Assembly: GCA_003249955.1 (NCBI GenBank)
Contig: QKHS01000057.1
Coordinates: 62,001-126,000, forward strand
Direction of reading: 5' to 3'
Origin: Bacteroidales bacterium
GTDB taxonomy: Bacteria; Bacteroidota; Bacteroidia; Bacteroidales; ML635J-15
Length of the DNA stretch: 64,000 bases
A program made the translations under genes and the position numbers. The first letter of the stretch is position 1, and each line of letters opens with the position of its first letter. The notes beneath the pieces are model-generated. The model saw only the letters and a list, made by a program, of their open reading frames with translations, was not told where the DNA came from and made no database searches. This document shows positions 19,101-27,033 of the stretch, in pieces.

Positions 19101-19636
19101 AGTGCAGGATCAAGAACCAAAGCTTCCCAGTTTTCGAAACCGGCGTTGGCAATAAGATTAGAACCTCCGTTTTCAGTGAAAACCGCATTGTCAACGATAA
19201 CAGTAGCTGTTCCAGGCCAGCCTGTAACATCATAGCAGCGTATTCTGATTTGCGCTGTAGTCGCTCCTGCTGGAACAGTTCCGGTGTAAGTTAAAGTCTG
19301 CCAGCTTGCCTGATCAACAGAATAAGTGTTTTGATAATCAGTCCCGGTACTCCATACAATTACCATACGAACACGTCCACCTGCATCATTGTCATATACA
19401 TCCAACGTATATGAAAATGATGCTCCTTCTGTTACGGTAAAAGGATCAGAGTCAAGATCCTGATTTTGATCACTTGTCCATGTTAACGCTGCAGCATTAC
19501 TTCCTTCGTTAATGGTAGTAGTTTCCTGTGCCGTTGTTAACGCAGTAGTGTTAATGGTCCAGTTTGACGGAACCACTTGTGCCCAAAGCATATTAAATGC
19601 AAAAACACAAGCTGCAATTAGTAATAGTTTTTTCAT
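16112..19636 (-). CDS. Large secreted repeat protein with T9SS sorting domain
   Basis: The 1174-residue protein has a signal peptide ending in LWAQ and an N-terminal carbohydrate-binding-like beta domain (about 20-155). Four repeats of about 91 residues follow, at about 175-265, 272-364, 519-608 and 804-895. Each carries NFxLGTDG, a DGG/NGG turn, SP, GL and ELVDMS. A choice-of-anchor-like domain lies between repeats 2 and 3 (about 367-518). Two OB-fold-like domains opening with IYDIQYTT and NSPLM (about 612-802 and 899-1087) surround repeat 4. The end VYPNPATDF...GVYFVKIAKANETAVVRVVVE is a type A T9SS sorting signal. It is probably exported and cell-surface attached; no catalytic residues are evident. 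Confidence 0.82.
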   Translation of the reverse strand: MKKLLLIAACVFAFNMLWAQVVPSNWTINTTALTTAQETTTINEGSNAAALTWTSDQNQDLDSDPFTVTEGASFSYTLDVYDNDAGGRVRMVIVWSTGTDYQNTYSVDQASWQTLTYTGTVPAGATTAQIRIRCYDVTGWPGTATVIVDNAVFTENGGSNLIANAGFENWEALVLDPALTVTAPTEAQVVNADNVDVVFTVENFVLGTDGQVEYKLNGGTAMYTTTSPVNVAGLSVGANTIDIQLVDMSNVALDPAVTVTRNITYEIPSTDPELAITYPAEGASVYSQDVNIAFTLANFTLGTDGKIAYSVDGGADVYYTGASPIALTGLSYASHTVDFELVDMSDASLSPAVTTTLNFTCVEALPGGMETFENSVIGATYTDGSFVGDEGFTWNYFHSRDTGAYPINGKGLMLRRGSDSKLESTSISGGIASFEVSMLKAFTGSSVRQLELYINGELKATSQEFGSGTGTDETVYTFSVSDINVPGDFTMMIKPAGTATTNSQVTIDNISWTGYSSTDPYLSISSPANMSTVTSADVNVVFNVGNFVLGTDGTVRYAIDGGAAQNTTTSPVAFTGLADGEHTVQMELVDMSNNSLTPAVTAGVTFTVNTVVPSTTPIYDIQYTTDASGNSPLMDQTVITTGVVTAVSGTKFWIQDGAGEWNGLYVFTTMTPTPVIGDSVNVAGTVSEYYTLTELGTVTSLQITNSGNTVAAPSVLTTGAASGEAYESTLVTVTGVCIQAPDTYGIWAVNDGSGVIYIDDVIYSYVPTVGNSYTVTGVQTFSFDQWKILPRSVDDITDNGVSNDPILIVSSPANNATIYYDNTSVEFSVTNFVLGTDGKVAWNLDGATDAYTTTSPIAITGLTEGAHVINLELVDMSNNPLSTPVTATVNITVNLAGPTYTNIYDIQYTTNSNGNSPLMNQQVWIRGVVAANFNDAVTYGEGYYVQQGGGAWNGIYIYDLTHTPSIGDSVEIAGTVKESYYMTRIESVTSFTIVGVDGTVAAPVSVSTSDANTEQYEACLIKVSNAECTVAQNNYGEWTVDDGSGALKAQDNGVFEFTEAVGTHYDIIGLTYYSYGAFEINYRILSDITISSGIESEFASQISVYPNPATDFVTVTVPNGSEKISIVNMVGQVVNEMNVDSETTTINIENLEAGVYFVKIAKANETAVVRVVVE

Positions 19637-19691
19637 CTTTTTTCAATTTAAATTATAAAATAATTAATTTATCTTCTTTTATTCAAGTTTA

Positions 19692-19699
19692 CAAAGTTA
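19692..19699 (-). promoter_or_regulatory. -7 promoter element for the 1174-residue protein
   Basis: CAAAGTTA on the plus strand reads TAACTTTG on the minus strand, 56 bases before the gene start. Confidence 0.4.
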
Positions 19700-19745
19700 G
19701 CACATTACATAATAGGTATGAATTAAATTTTAGTTAAGTTTTAAA

Positions 19746-19782
19746 CAAAAAAAAACGAAGATTGTTAACATACAACCTTCGT
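19746..19782 (-). terminator. Terminator after the zinc-ribbon gene
   Basis: An 11-bp stem with one mismatch (ACGAAGATTGT against ACAACCTTCGT, 19755-19765 and 19772-19782) is followed in the minus direction by about nine T residues. It lies 22 bases after the stop of the gene at 19804. Confidence 0.82.
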
Positions 19783-19803
19783 TCCCTAAAGGTTAAAATA
19801 TTT

Positions 19804-20565
19804 TTATTTTTCTAAAATTTCAGGGTCAACCAGTATTCTTCCGCAATATTCACAAGGAATAATCTTACGGCTTGATTTAATATCAAGTTGTCTTTGCGGT
19901 GGAATTTTGTTAAAACAGCCTCCGCATGCATCACGTTCGATAGAAACTACTGCAAGTTTATTAAGAACATTGTTACGAATGCGGCTGTATGCATATAAAA
20001 GGCGTGATTCAATATTTGTTGCAATTGTTTCACGGTCTTTGTTAAGCTTTTCTTCGTCAATCTGGGTTTCGGAAATAATGCTGTCTAGTTCTGCTTTCTT
20101 CTGTTCCAGATCTTTTTTTCTTTCATCTAATCTGTTCTTTGATTCGTCAATGAAGATTGTTTTTTGTTCAATGTCGATTTTGTGTTCCTTGATTTTCTTC
20201 TCACATAATTCAATTTCAAGAGTCTGAAATTCAATCTCTTTGCTTAAAGAATCATATTCTCGGTTATTACGGACATTGTTTTGTTGTTCTGTGTATTTCT
20301 TAATCAAAGCATTGGCTTCGGCTTTGCCTGATTCACGGGAAGATATCTGGGTAGTTAACTGTGCTGTTTCAATTTCGAGGTTTGCTATTCTTGTTTCAAG
20401 ACCGGCAATCTCATCTTCCAGATCGCGAACTTCAAGAGGTAATTCCCCTCTCATAATTTTGATTCTGTCAATTTCGGAATCAATAAGCTGAAGTTTATAT
20501 AAACTCTTCAGTTTGTCTGTTACACTCAGATTTGCGTTTTCAATTTTATTATCTGTTTTTGCCAT
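19804..20565 (-). CDS. C4-type zinc-ribbon coiled-coil protein (DUF164-like)
   Basis: The 253-residue cytoplasmic protein has a long charged helical coiled coil (about 15-200) with heptad-like L/I/E/K spacing. A C-terminal zinc ribbon follows, with two CxxC knuckles, CGGC in RDACGGCFNKIPPQ and CEYC in IIPCEYCGRIL. This is the DUF164/CdsZ type, proposed to bind nucleic acid or act in trafficking; the exact role is uncertain. A longer frame reaches 20616, but the ATG at 20565 begins one base after the nif3-like stop, a clear coupling arrangement. Confidence 0.87.
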   Translation of the reverse strand: MAKTDNKIENANLSVTDKLKSLYKLQLIDSEIDRIKIMRGELPLEVRDLEDEIAGLETRIANLEIETAQLTTQISSRESGKAEANALIKKYTEQQNNVRNNREYDSLSKEIEFQTLEIELCEKKIKEHKIDIEQKTIFIDESKNRLDERKKDLEQKKAELDSIISETQIDEEKLNKDRETIATNIESRLLYAYSRIRNNVLNKLAVVSIERDACGGCFNKIPPQRQLDIKSSRKIIPCEYCGRILVDPEILEK

Positions 20566-20566
20566 T

Positions 20567-21661
20567 TCAAAAAGTTTTAATCGGATTCGTATTTTTTTCT
20601 GAAAAACGGACTGCAAAGTTAGGATTTTTTTTCATAATAATGTTATAAAAAATTTCTTTTGTAAATTGTTCACTTTCATAATGTCCGATATCTGCAATTA
20701 TTATTTTGTTTTCAGATGAAAAATAATCATGATATTTAATGTCGCCACTTACGTAAACATTTGCCCCGCAATGTATTGCTGTGTTGATTAAAAAAGCTCC
20801 GCTTCCTCCGCAAACTGCTACTTTCTTTATGGGCTTATTCAAAAATTCAGAGTGCTTTATACAACTTATATCAAAATTTTTCTTCAGCAATTTCATAAAA
20901 TCTGTCTCACTCATTTCTTTTTCCAGCTCGCCAATCATCCCTAACCCGTAATTATTACACTCATTTTCAAGTTTATAGATGTCATAAGCAACTTCTTCGT
21001 AAGGGTGATTGTTAATAACCGCCATGATGATTTTTTTTTCTGCATATGCCGGATAAATCATTTCGATTCTTGTTTCTTTTTCGAAATGGGTTTCACCTTT
21101 TTTTCCGACAAAAGGATCGGCTTTTTCGTTTGCTCTGAAACTACCCAGCCCCTGCACGTTAAAACTGCAGTTGTCGTAATTCCCGATGTGTCCGGCACCG
21201 GCTGTGAACATTGCAGCTTTTAATGTTTCTGCATGACTTTCGGGAACAAATACTATAATCTTTTTTAGTACATCTTTTTTGGGAGAAAGCACTTTGATGT
21301 TTTTCAGTCCGATCTTTTCGCACATTTTTGCACTTACACCTTCAAAAACCTGATCAAAATTTGTATGTCCGCAATAAATTGAAATATCATTTTTTATTGC
21401 CATAATTACAGATTTTTCAACAGAATTACTTCCGGTTATTTTTTTTAACCCGGAGAAAATCAGCGGATGATGAGATACAATCAGATTACAATTGTTAATT
21501 ATTGCTTCTTCAACTACTTCGGGGGTTACATCAATGCATATTAATATGCCGCTTATTTCGTTTTCAGAATTTCCTACGTTTAATCCCGAATTGTCAAAAC
21601 CTTCCTGAAGTCCGACGGGAGCAAATTCCTCGAAGCTGTTTAGTATTTCTTTAATTTTCAT
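20567..21661 (-). CDS. Nif3-like dinuclear metal centre protein (GTP cyclohydrolase I type 2 homologue)
   Basis: The 364-residue protein is the long Nif3/YbgI form with a central insertion domain (about 125-235). Metal ligands are visible as H64 and H65 in VSHHPLIF, H99 and D103 in CGHTNFD, and the C-terminal ADIGHYESE. The family forms toroidal hexamers with a two-metal site; its physiological substrate is not established. The stop overlaps the region of the zinc-ribbon start, so the pair is almost certainly one operon. This adjacency is common in Bacteroidota. Confidence 0.9.
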   Translation of the reverse strand: MKIKEILNSFEEFAPVGLQEGFDNSGLNVGNSENEISGILICIDVTPEVVEEAIINNCNLIVSHHPLIFSGLKKITGSNSVEKSVIMAIKNDISIYCGHTNFDQVFEGVSAKMCEKIGLKNIKVLSPKKDVLKKIIVFVPESHAETLKAAMFTAGAGHIGNYDNCSFNVQGLGSFRANEKADPFVGKKGETHFEKETRIEMIYPAYAEKKIIMAVINNHPYEEVAYDIYKLENECNNYGLGMIGELEKEMSETDFMKLLKKNFDISCIKHSEFLNKPIKKVAVCGGSGAFLINTAIHCGANVYVSGDIKYHDYFSSENKIIIADIGHYESEQFTKEIFYNIIMKKNPNFAVRFSEKNTNPIKTF

Positions 21662-21674
21662 AGTGTGTGTATAT

Positions 21675-21822
21675 TCATCAGTTAGTCAGCTCATCAGCTC
21701 ATCAGTTCATCAGTTTTACGGTTATAGTTAAAGATGTATATGCATTTAATTATTGAAAAGTCTTCCTTACCGAATATTATTTTATACATCAGAATTCAGG
21801 AACAGCCTAACTGATGAACTGA
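21675..21822. repeat. TCATCAG tandem words and a 14-bp inverted repeat
   Basis: Between the MerR and Nif3-like genes there are four TCATCAG words (starting 21675, 21691, 21699 and 21707; the last three spaced 8 bases apart). The segment TCAGTTCATCAGTT at 21702-21715 has its perfect complement at 21809-21822, so a 14-bp stem with a 93-base loop is possible. There is no T run as in a standard terminator. Confidence 0.6.
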
Positions 21823-21840
21823 GTAACCAGATTTACCTTT

Positions 21841-22179
21841 CTATAATTCATCCCTGATTTCAATCAATAAAGATTTTATTTCGTTTAGTTTCTTTACCAG
21901 TTCAAAATTATGTTCGGTTTCGGTACGGTTATCTTTAATTTTCTTTTTTGCTCCGCTTAAGGTCATTCCTCTTTCTTTTACCAGATGCCAGATTAAGTGA
22001 AAAGTTTCTATATCCTTTTGGGTAAATAACCGGTTCCCTTTTTTGTTTTTCTGAGGTTTGATAACGTCAAACTCATTTTCCCAATATCTTATAAGGGAAG
22101 TATTTACATTGAACATTGCTGCTACTTCTCCGATACTGTAAAACATTTTATCCGGCCTGATTTTTTTCTCTGAGTCCAT
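21841..22179 (-). CDS. MerR family transcriptional regulator
   Basis: The 112-residue protein has an N-terminal winged helix-turn-helix: YSIGEVAAMFNVNTSLIRYWENEFDVIKP with GNRLFTQKDIETF. A dimerisation helix follows (HLIWHLVKERGMTLSGAKKKIKD...LVKKLNEIKSLLIEIRDEL). It has no cysteine effector site or ligand domain, so the signal is unknown. The start at 22179 (MDSEKKIRP) is preferred over the open extension to 22227 because the family domain begins shortly after it. It lies upstream of nif3 on the same strand, separated by 179 bases. Confidence 0.85.
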   Translation of the reverse strand: MDSEKKIRPDKMFYSIGEVAAMFNVNTSLIRYWENEFDVIKPQKNKKGNRLFTQKDIETFHLIWHLVKERGMTLSGAKKKIKDNRTETEHNFELVKKLNEIKSLLIEIRDEL

Positions 22180-22245
22180 GATGGTATTATTTATTGTCAA
22201 AATTGAGCAAAAAAAGTGAAACAGCAAAATTTATTTTAGAAGTCA

Positions 22246-22301
22246 GAAGACCGAAGTCGGGCGGTTTGAAGTTTCATTCGTGCGGCCAAGCTTCGGTCTT
22301 C
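22246..22301. repeat. GAAGACCGAAG inverted repeat between peptidase and MerR genes
   Basis: GAAGACCGAAG (22246-22256) is matched by CTTCGGTCTTC (22291-22301). The right arm continues as a period-7 tandem of CTTCGGT (22291-22307). No T run follows the stem directly, so it is not a simple intrinsic terminator. It lies 16 bases past the end of the peptidase gene. Confidence 0.6.
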
Positions 22302-22316
22302 GGTCTTACAACTTTT

Positions 22317-24008
22317 TTATTTCTCTACAAATTGCATAGCATAATACTTAGCAGTAAGTTCTTCGCCTGTTGCATTTTTAATCATAACATTCCACTGCCA
22401 TTTTGCTCCCGGGTTAAATACTTTTTCAATAAGGAATTTGCCAACTTCTTTATTGTTGTAAAAACTCTGCATATTGTAGTTTTCGCTTTTACATATGTTT
22501 GTTGACATGTAGTAATTTAACTGAGATGCAAGTAATTCTCCCAGCAGATAATTGTGGTAGTAACAGGGAGAAGTCGCGATATGGATTTTTGTAGCCCAGT
22601 CCGGCTTGTCACGATTTTCGGGGCGTTTTACCATTTGATATTCCTCAACCAGATCCCACCATAGTTTATTAAGGTCCTGATCAGGGTTTTCATACATAGA
22701 TTTTTCGAAACGGTACATTACCTGAGCCCAGCGGCTAAATACCAACTGTTCCAGACGGAGTGATTTAAATCCCAAATCTGCAATTTTTTCTTTTTCTGCA
22801 TCGCTTATGCCAATCATATCCTGCATCCATTGAGCATTAGATCCCATTCTGCCAAACAACATAGCAATTGCTTCAGTAGTAAAAGTATGTGCGGGGTCAA
22901 TCAGAGCAAACGGTAATTCACGATCAATGTATTTGTCATAAACAGCATGTCCGAATTCGTGCATCATTGTGTTCATCCAGTTGTAATTTGGTTTAATGTT
23001 GCATAAAACCCTTATGTCTCCGGCCTTGTCGATGTCAATGCAATAAGCATGTTGATTTTTTCCAGGCTTTTCATACAAATCACTTTTTGCAATCATATCG
23101 GTAATGTCCATTCCGATAGAAGCATAATAATCTGTTGTCAGCTTTTCAATATTCTGATCTTTGTAATATTTATCCAGATCTATATCGTACATTTTAGGAG
23201 CTTCCTGAAAAAATCTGTTTTGATAGTGCCATGGTCTTAAATCTTCTTTCTTTATATTGAATTTTTTTGCAAGATAATCGTCAATTTCATCTTTCAGTCC
23301 GGCAAAAGATGCTCTTGTAAGTTCATCAAGTTCATCAAATATTTTACTTATTTCTTCAGGGGCCTGATCACTCAGTTTAAGGCTCATTTCATGGTAATTG
23401 TTAAAACCCAGAGAAACAGCCAGTTCGTTACGCTTTTTTACCAAAGCTATTATTTCGTCAGACACAACAGGACCTATGTTTTTTGACTCTGTCCAGGCTT
23501 GTTCAACTTCTGCAGAACTTTTTGATGTTGATAAAATGTCTTCAATATCATTGTCGCTTAAAGTATCTCCATTTACAACTGCTCTGTAAAGAGAAAACTG
23601 CTTTTCAATTTCAGTTGACATATTTATCATTTCTTCAAGCATTTCAGGATCAGCCTGATTAGACAAATAAGAGTTGTAAAGAACATCAAGTTCACGGGCT
23701 AAGATTTCATCTTTAATTTCGCCCGATTCCTTAACTTTTTTCAGGAATTCAAAGTCTTCTTTATTTGTGTAAATTTTTGTGTATTCCAGTTCAAGCTCTG
23801 CCGATTTGTTATAATCTGCTTCGTCCCCGGAAATTGAAGCCACAAAATAAGCATCACACATATCTTTGTAAATCGGTTTTACCGCTGCTTCATGTTTGGC
23901 AACAAATTCTTTAAATTGCTTTTCCATATCTTCATTTTTTTTATCCGGGTTTCCGCACGAAGCAAGAATAACTGCCGGGAGGATTAAAATCAAAAAACTT
24001 TTTTTCAT
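22317..24008 (-). CDS. M2/M3-like zinc peptidase lipoprotein
   Basis: The 563-residue protein has a lipobox (AVILASC) then a charged linker. The zinc motif HEFGH is at 350-354 in MNTMMHEFGHAVYDKYIDRELPF, with E379 of FTTEAIAMLFGRM as third ligand. Overall form and length resemble peptidyl-dipeptidase (M2) and M3 peptidases. It is expected to be an envelope-anchored peptidase. It shares only the general gluzincin layout with the lipoprotein at 10788-12851 and is not an obvious close paralogue. It is transcribed alone, with a 376-base gap upstream to the divergent gene at 24385. Confidence 0.85.
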   Translation of the reverse strand: MKKSFLILILPAVILASCGNPDKKNEDMEKQFKEFVAKHEAAVKPIYKDMCDAYFVASISGDEADYNKSAELELEYTKIYTNKEDFEFLKKVKESGEIKDEILARELDVLYNSYLSNQADPEMLEEMINMSTEIEKQFSLYRAVVNGDTLSDNDIEDILSTSKSSAEVEQAWTESKNIGPVVSDEIIALVKKRNELAVSLGFNNYHEMSLKLSDQAPEEISKIFDELDELTRASFAGLKDEIDDYLAKKFNIKKEDLRPWHYQNRFFQEAPKMYDIDLDKYYKDQNIEKLTTDYYASIGMDITDMIAKSDLYEKPGKNQHAYCIDIDKAGDIRVLCNIKPNYNWMNTMMHEFGHAVYDKYIDRELPFALIDPAHTFTTEAIAMLFGRMGSNAQWMQDMIGISDAEKEKIADLGFKSLRLEQLVFSRWAQVMYRFEKSMYENPDQDLNKLWWDLVEEYQMVKRPENRDKPDWATKIHIATSPCYYHNYLLGELLASQLNYYMSTNICKSENYNMQSFYNNKEVGKFLIEKVFNPGAKWQWNVMIKNATGEELTAKYYAMQFVEK

Positions 24009-24384
24009 CTTGTTGTTATTAAAAGTTAATATTTAATTGTTTAAAAGCACCTGATTGTCAGGAGTTAACGAACTTATGATAACCGAAATGTTAATCATTA
24101 TTGTAATTTACTCCGGATTCCGAACTTTTTTGTAAAGTTAAAAAAGAGATTTGAAATACCGATTTCCCGAAATTGTTTTTTGTGATTTTAACAAAAAATT
24201 AACCAAATAACAACATGTTCAGGCATTGTTGTTTTATTTACTTTAAGAAATAAATATTTTTGAAATTTGTTAAATTGTTTTGTATTGAAAAAATATGAAT
24301 AAAAATTTGGAAATATAAAGATTAATAGCTAATTTTACAAAGATCTGGGAAAAGTTATTGTGTCAAATTCTAAAATTTAAGATT
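24009..24384. other. Divergent intergenic region
   Basis: This 376-base AT-rich gap separates the peptidase gene and the divergent T9SS cargo gene. I see no ORF or RNA gene. A short inverted repeat AACAACA (24209-24215) and TGTTGTT (24227-24233) is the only structure, and it is weak. Promoters for both genes must lie here, but neither strand shows an exact TAnnTTTG element close to a start. Confidence 0.4.
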
Positions 24385-25911
24385 ATGAAAAAGTTTATTA
24401 CAGTGCCATTGCTTTTTATCTCGTTTTGCTTTTCATCATTTTTGGTCGCTCAGAATTATGATTATCTGGACCGTAATCAGATTAAAGCGTTAATAAAATC
24501 TGACGGAAGTTTGTTTAATAACAATTCTCAAGCTTCATTTGAAGTACCAAAAGGTATGGGAATCAGTACTATTTATTCGGCAAATTTATGGATTGCCGGT
24601 ATTGACGAAACCGGGATATTAAGTGCTGCCGGACCGACATATCAGGGTACTGAAGAATATTATTACGGGCCTGTGGCGAATGATTATTCAAATGATAATT
24701 ATAAAAACAGATACAACAGGGTGTGGAAAGTTAGCCTTGCTGAAATACAAAATCATATTAATAATTTTAATCAGCCGGGGTACGAAATGCCGGAGGCGTT
24801 TCTTAACTGGCCTGCTGCCGGAAACACCGCAAACGGAGAGGCGGCAGAGCTTGCTCCATATTACGACTACAACGAAAATGGTATGTATGATCCGCAAAAT
24901 GGTGATTTTCCTTTAATAAGGGGCGATCAGGCGGTGTATTTTATTTTTAATGATGCTTCTGGACATAATAATCCCGAAGGAACAAAATTAGGTTATGAGT
25001 TTCATGGAATGGCATATTGTTTTAACCCGTCAATTGGTTCTGCTCTGCCACAAACAGTATTTATAAATTACAGAATTATAAACCGCTCATTAAAAGACTA
25101 TAATAATTTATATGTTGGTTTGTGGAATGATTTTTCTTTGGGTTATGAAGAAGACGATTGTATCGGTACAGATTCTGTAAACAAGATGGTATATGTTTAT
25201 AATGCATATAATGAAGATGCTTACGGCGTGGATCCGGAATCTATAGATGTTAATACTTATGGTTCACCGGCACCTGCTCAGGGGCTTATGCTTTTAAGTC
25301 CTGAAATACAGGGAGCAGTTGTAACTCCGTATTCTTGTTGTTATGATACTGTGATTTATAATTATTTAAGGTCTCTTAATCATGACGGAACCCCGTTTCA
25401 TTATGGAGGAACCGGATATGTAACTAATTTCTATAATCCAGGCTCTTCATATGCATGGGATGCAAAAGCATTAATATCAGCAGGGCCATATAATCTTAAT
25501 TCAGGAGAAGAAATTTGTTTGGATTTTGCTTATGTTTATGCCCGTGACTTATCCGGGACTAACTTAACAGCAATAAGTTTTCTCAGAGAAAAAGCAGCAG
25601 CATTACAGAAATTCTTTGATGATTATGGCTTTAGCTGTAACAATAACAGTTTAGGTATCGCTATAAACAATACGGGCAAAGATGATTTTGTCGTTTATCC
25701 TAACCCTGCTACAGGTATAGTAAATATCGATTTTTCAGGACTTTCGCAAACTGTAAATAAGGTTACAATACGAACTGCTGACGGAAAAATTGTACAACAA
25801 TATTATTCATCTGAATTGCCAAAACAAATTGATTTACAGGTAAAAGGATTGTACATTATTTCAGTAGAAACTTCAAACGGAATAATATCAAAGAAGGTTA
25901 GTATTTTGTAA
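24385..25911 (+). CDS. Secreted protein with T9SS sorting domain
   Basis: The 508-residue protein has a signal peptide (PLLFISFCFSSFLVAQ), a beta-rich body and a calcium-loop-like segment DYNENGMYDPQNGDFP. It ends in a type A sorting domain (VVYPNPATGIVNIDFSG...GLYIISVETSNGIISKKVSIL). It is therefore a likely T9SS cargo with unknown function. Part of it (SLGYEEDDCIGTDSVNKMVYVYNAYNED) also resembles repeated modules of Bacteroidota surface proteins. The open frame begins at a TTG at 24358; the ATG at 24385 directly precedes the signal peptide and is preferred. Confidence 0.75.
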   Translation: MKKFITVPLLFISFCFSSFLVAQNYDYLDRNQIKALIKSDGSLFNNNSQASFEVPKGMGISTIYSANLWIAGIDETGILSAAGPTYQGTEEYYYGPVANDYSNDNYKNRYNRVWKVSLAEIQNHINNFNQPGYEMPEAFLNWPAAGNTANGEAAELAPYYDYNENGMYDPQNGDFPLIRGDQAVYFIFNDASGHNNPEGTKLGYEFHGMAYCFNPSIGSALPQTVFINYRIINRSLKDYNNLYVGLWNDFSLGYEEDDCIGTDSVNKMVYVYNAYNEDAYGVDPESIDVNTYGSPAPAQGLMLLSPEIQGAVVTPYSCCYDTVIYNYLRSLNHDGTPFHYGGTGYVTNFYNPGSSYAWDAKALISAGPYNLNSGEEICLDFAYVYARDLSGTNLTAISFLREKAAALQKFFDDYGFSCNNNSLGIAINNTGKDDFVVYPNPATGIVNIDFSGLSQTVNKVTIRTADGKIVQQYYSSELPKQIDLQVKGLYIISVETSNGIISKKVSIL

Positions 25912-25985
25912 TGCATTGATTGATAGTGTTTTTAGGATGCAAAAATAATTTTTCAAAAAAATGTGAATTATATAAATTGATTTTA

Positions 25986-25993
25986 TATTTTTG
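25986..25993 (+). promoter_or_regulatory. -7 promoter element of tRNA-Leu
   Basis: TATTTTTG lies 10 bases before the 5' end of the tRNA, the expected spacing for a transcript beginning just upstream of the mature end. Confidence 0.55.
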
Positions 25994-26003
25994 CATCCTC
26001 AAA

Positions 26004-26087
26004 GCCCGGGTGGCGGAATTGGTAGACGCGCTAGTTTCAGGGACTAGTATTCGCAAGGGTGTGCAGGTTCGATCCCTGTCCCGGGCA
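26004..26087 (+). tRNA. tRNA-Leu (anticodon CAG)
   Basis: The acceptor stem GCCCGGG (26004-26010) pairs with CCCGGGC (26080-26086), followed by discriminator A. The D arm has GGTAGACGC, and the anticodon stem CTAGT/ACTAG encloses the loop TTCAGGG with anticodon CAG. A long variable arm (class II) and the T-arm sequence GGTTCGATCC follow. No CCA is encoded after the discriminator. An internal frame through the tRNA is not a gene. Confidence 0.97.
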
Positions 26088-26094
26088 CAACAAG

Positions 26095-26117
26095 AAATCA
26101 GCTAATAGCTGATTTTT
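26095..26117 (+). terminator. Terminator of tRNA-Leu
   Basis: The stem AAATCAGCT/AGCTGATTT (26095-26103 and 26107-26115) has a 3-base loop and ends in T residues, 7 bases after the tRNA. Confidence 0.82.
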
Positions 26118-26223
26118 GTGCTTATTGAAGGAATTAATGGGGTCGGCTTACCGTTTCACAGTCTTTCACCCCTCAAATATGTAAGTTCACCGAAAAATAA
26201 TTTTATCGCTTTTTAAAATGCCA

Positions 26224-26231
26224 TATTTTTG
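26224..26231 (+). promoter_or_regulatory. -7 promoter element of the LiaF-like/LytS/LytTR operon
   Basis: TATTTTTG lies 23 bases before the first ATG of the three-gene unit. Confidence 0.5.
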
Positions 26232-26254
26232 TTGCATAATTAAAATTTAAAAAC

Positions 26255-27028
26255 ATGAGACATCATCAACATTATTCAGAAGTTAAATGTAACAGGAAGT
26301 TTCATTCCAAAATCCGGGGATTTATTTTTGGCTTTTTCCTCTTATCTGCCGGAGTTGTTTTAATTTTAGGTAATACCGGATTTATAGATAAAAACTTATT
26401 TGACTATATATTCTCGTGGCAGTCTTTGCTTATTGTGTTTGGTATTATTACTTTATCAGGAGGAATCCGGGATCATTGGTTCGGATCTATGATAATGATA
26501 ACGATAGGTTCGCTTTTTTTACTGGATGAGATTTATGAATTTCAAACAGGAGTTGCAAATATGATATGGCCGGCAATTCTTATTATTATCGGAATAGGAG
26601 TAATGGTTAAGATTTTTTTACCCAAACGGATAATTACAGGATCGAAAGATGATTATAAAGGCACGTTTAAAGAGGAGATAAGCAGTGACGATTACATAAA
26701 TGTGTCAAGAGTATTTTCCGGTGCAAATATATTTATAAAATCTGAGAATTTTAAAGGTGGCAAAGCGAGTTTCGTATTCGGAGGCGGAGAGTTTGATTTG
26801 CGTGGAGCAAAGCTTGCAGAAGGAATAAATATTCTTAAAATAGAATGTGTATTTGGTGGTGTCAAAATTATTTTACCCGACAATTGGGATGTAAGCCTCG
26901 AAACATCCGGGGTATTTGGAGGATTTAGTGATGAAAGAAGACATATGCAGATCGAAAATATTGACAGGACACGTAAACTTATAATTAAAGGCGAAGCTGT
27001 ATTCGGCGGTGGCGAAATCTTAAATTAG
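26255..27028 (+). CDS. LiaF-like membrane protein
   Basis: The 257-residue protein has four hydrophobic segments (about 22-40, 50-65, 72-86 and 96-115), the LiaI/LiaF-like transmembrane bundle with DUF5668 character. A soluble C-terminal beta domain follows, with repeated FGG turns (VFSGANIFI, VFGGGEFDLRGAKL, VFGGVKIILPDNWDV, GVFGGFSDERR, AVFGGGEILN) as in the LiaF/YvqF C-terminal domain. LiaF-type proteins modulate a partner sensor kinase in envelope-stress pathways. It starts the operon, with the kinase gene 5 bases downstream. Confidence 0.82.
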   Translation: MRHHQHYSEVKCNRKFHSKIRGFIFGFFLLSAGVVLILGNTGFIDKNLFDYIFSWQSLLIVFGIITLSGGIRDHWFGSMIMITIGSLFLLDEIYEFQTGVANMIWPAILIIIGIGVMVKIFLPKRIITGSKDDYKGTFKEEISSDDYINVSRVFSGANIFIKSENFKGGKASFVFGGGEFDLRGAKLAEGINILKIECVFGGVKIILPDNWDVSLETSGVFGGFSDERRHMQIENIDRTRKLIIKGEAVFGGGEILN

Positions 27029-27033
27029 AAAGA

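Noticed and set aside
25920-26105. A 61-codon frame with a coding look across the tRNA-Leu
   Set aside because: It runs through the complete tRNA-Leu cloverleaf and its terminator region, so it is a chance frame rather than a gene.
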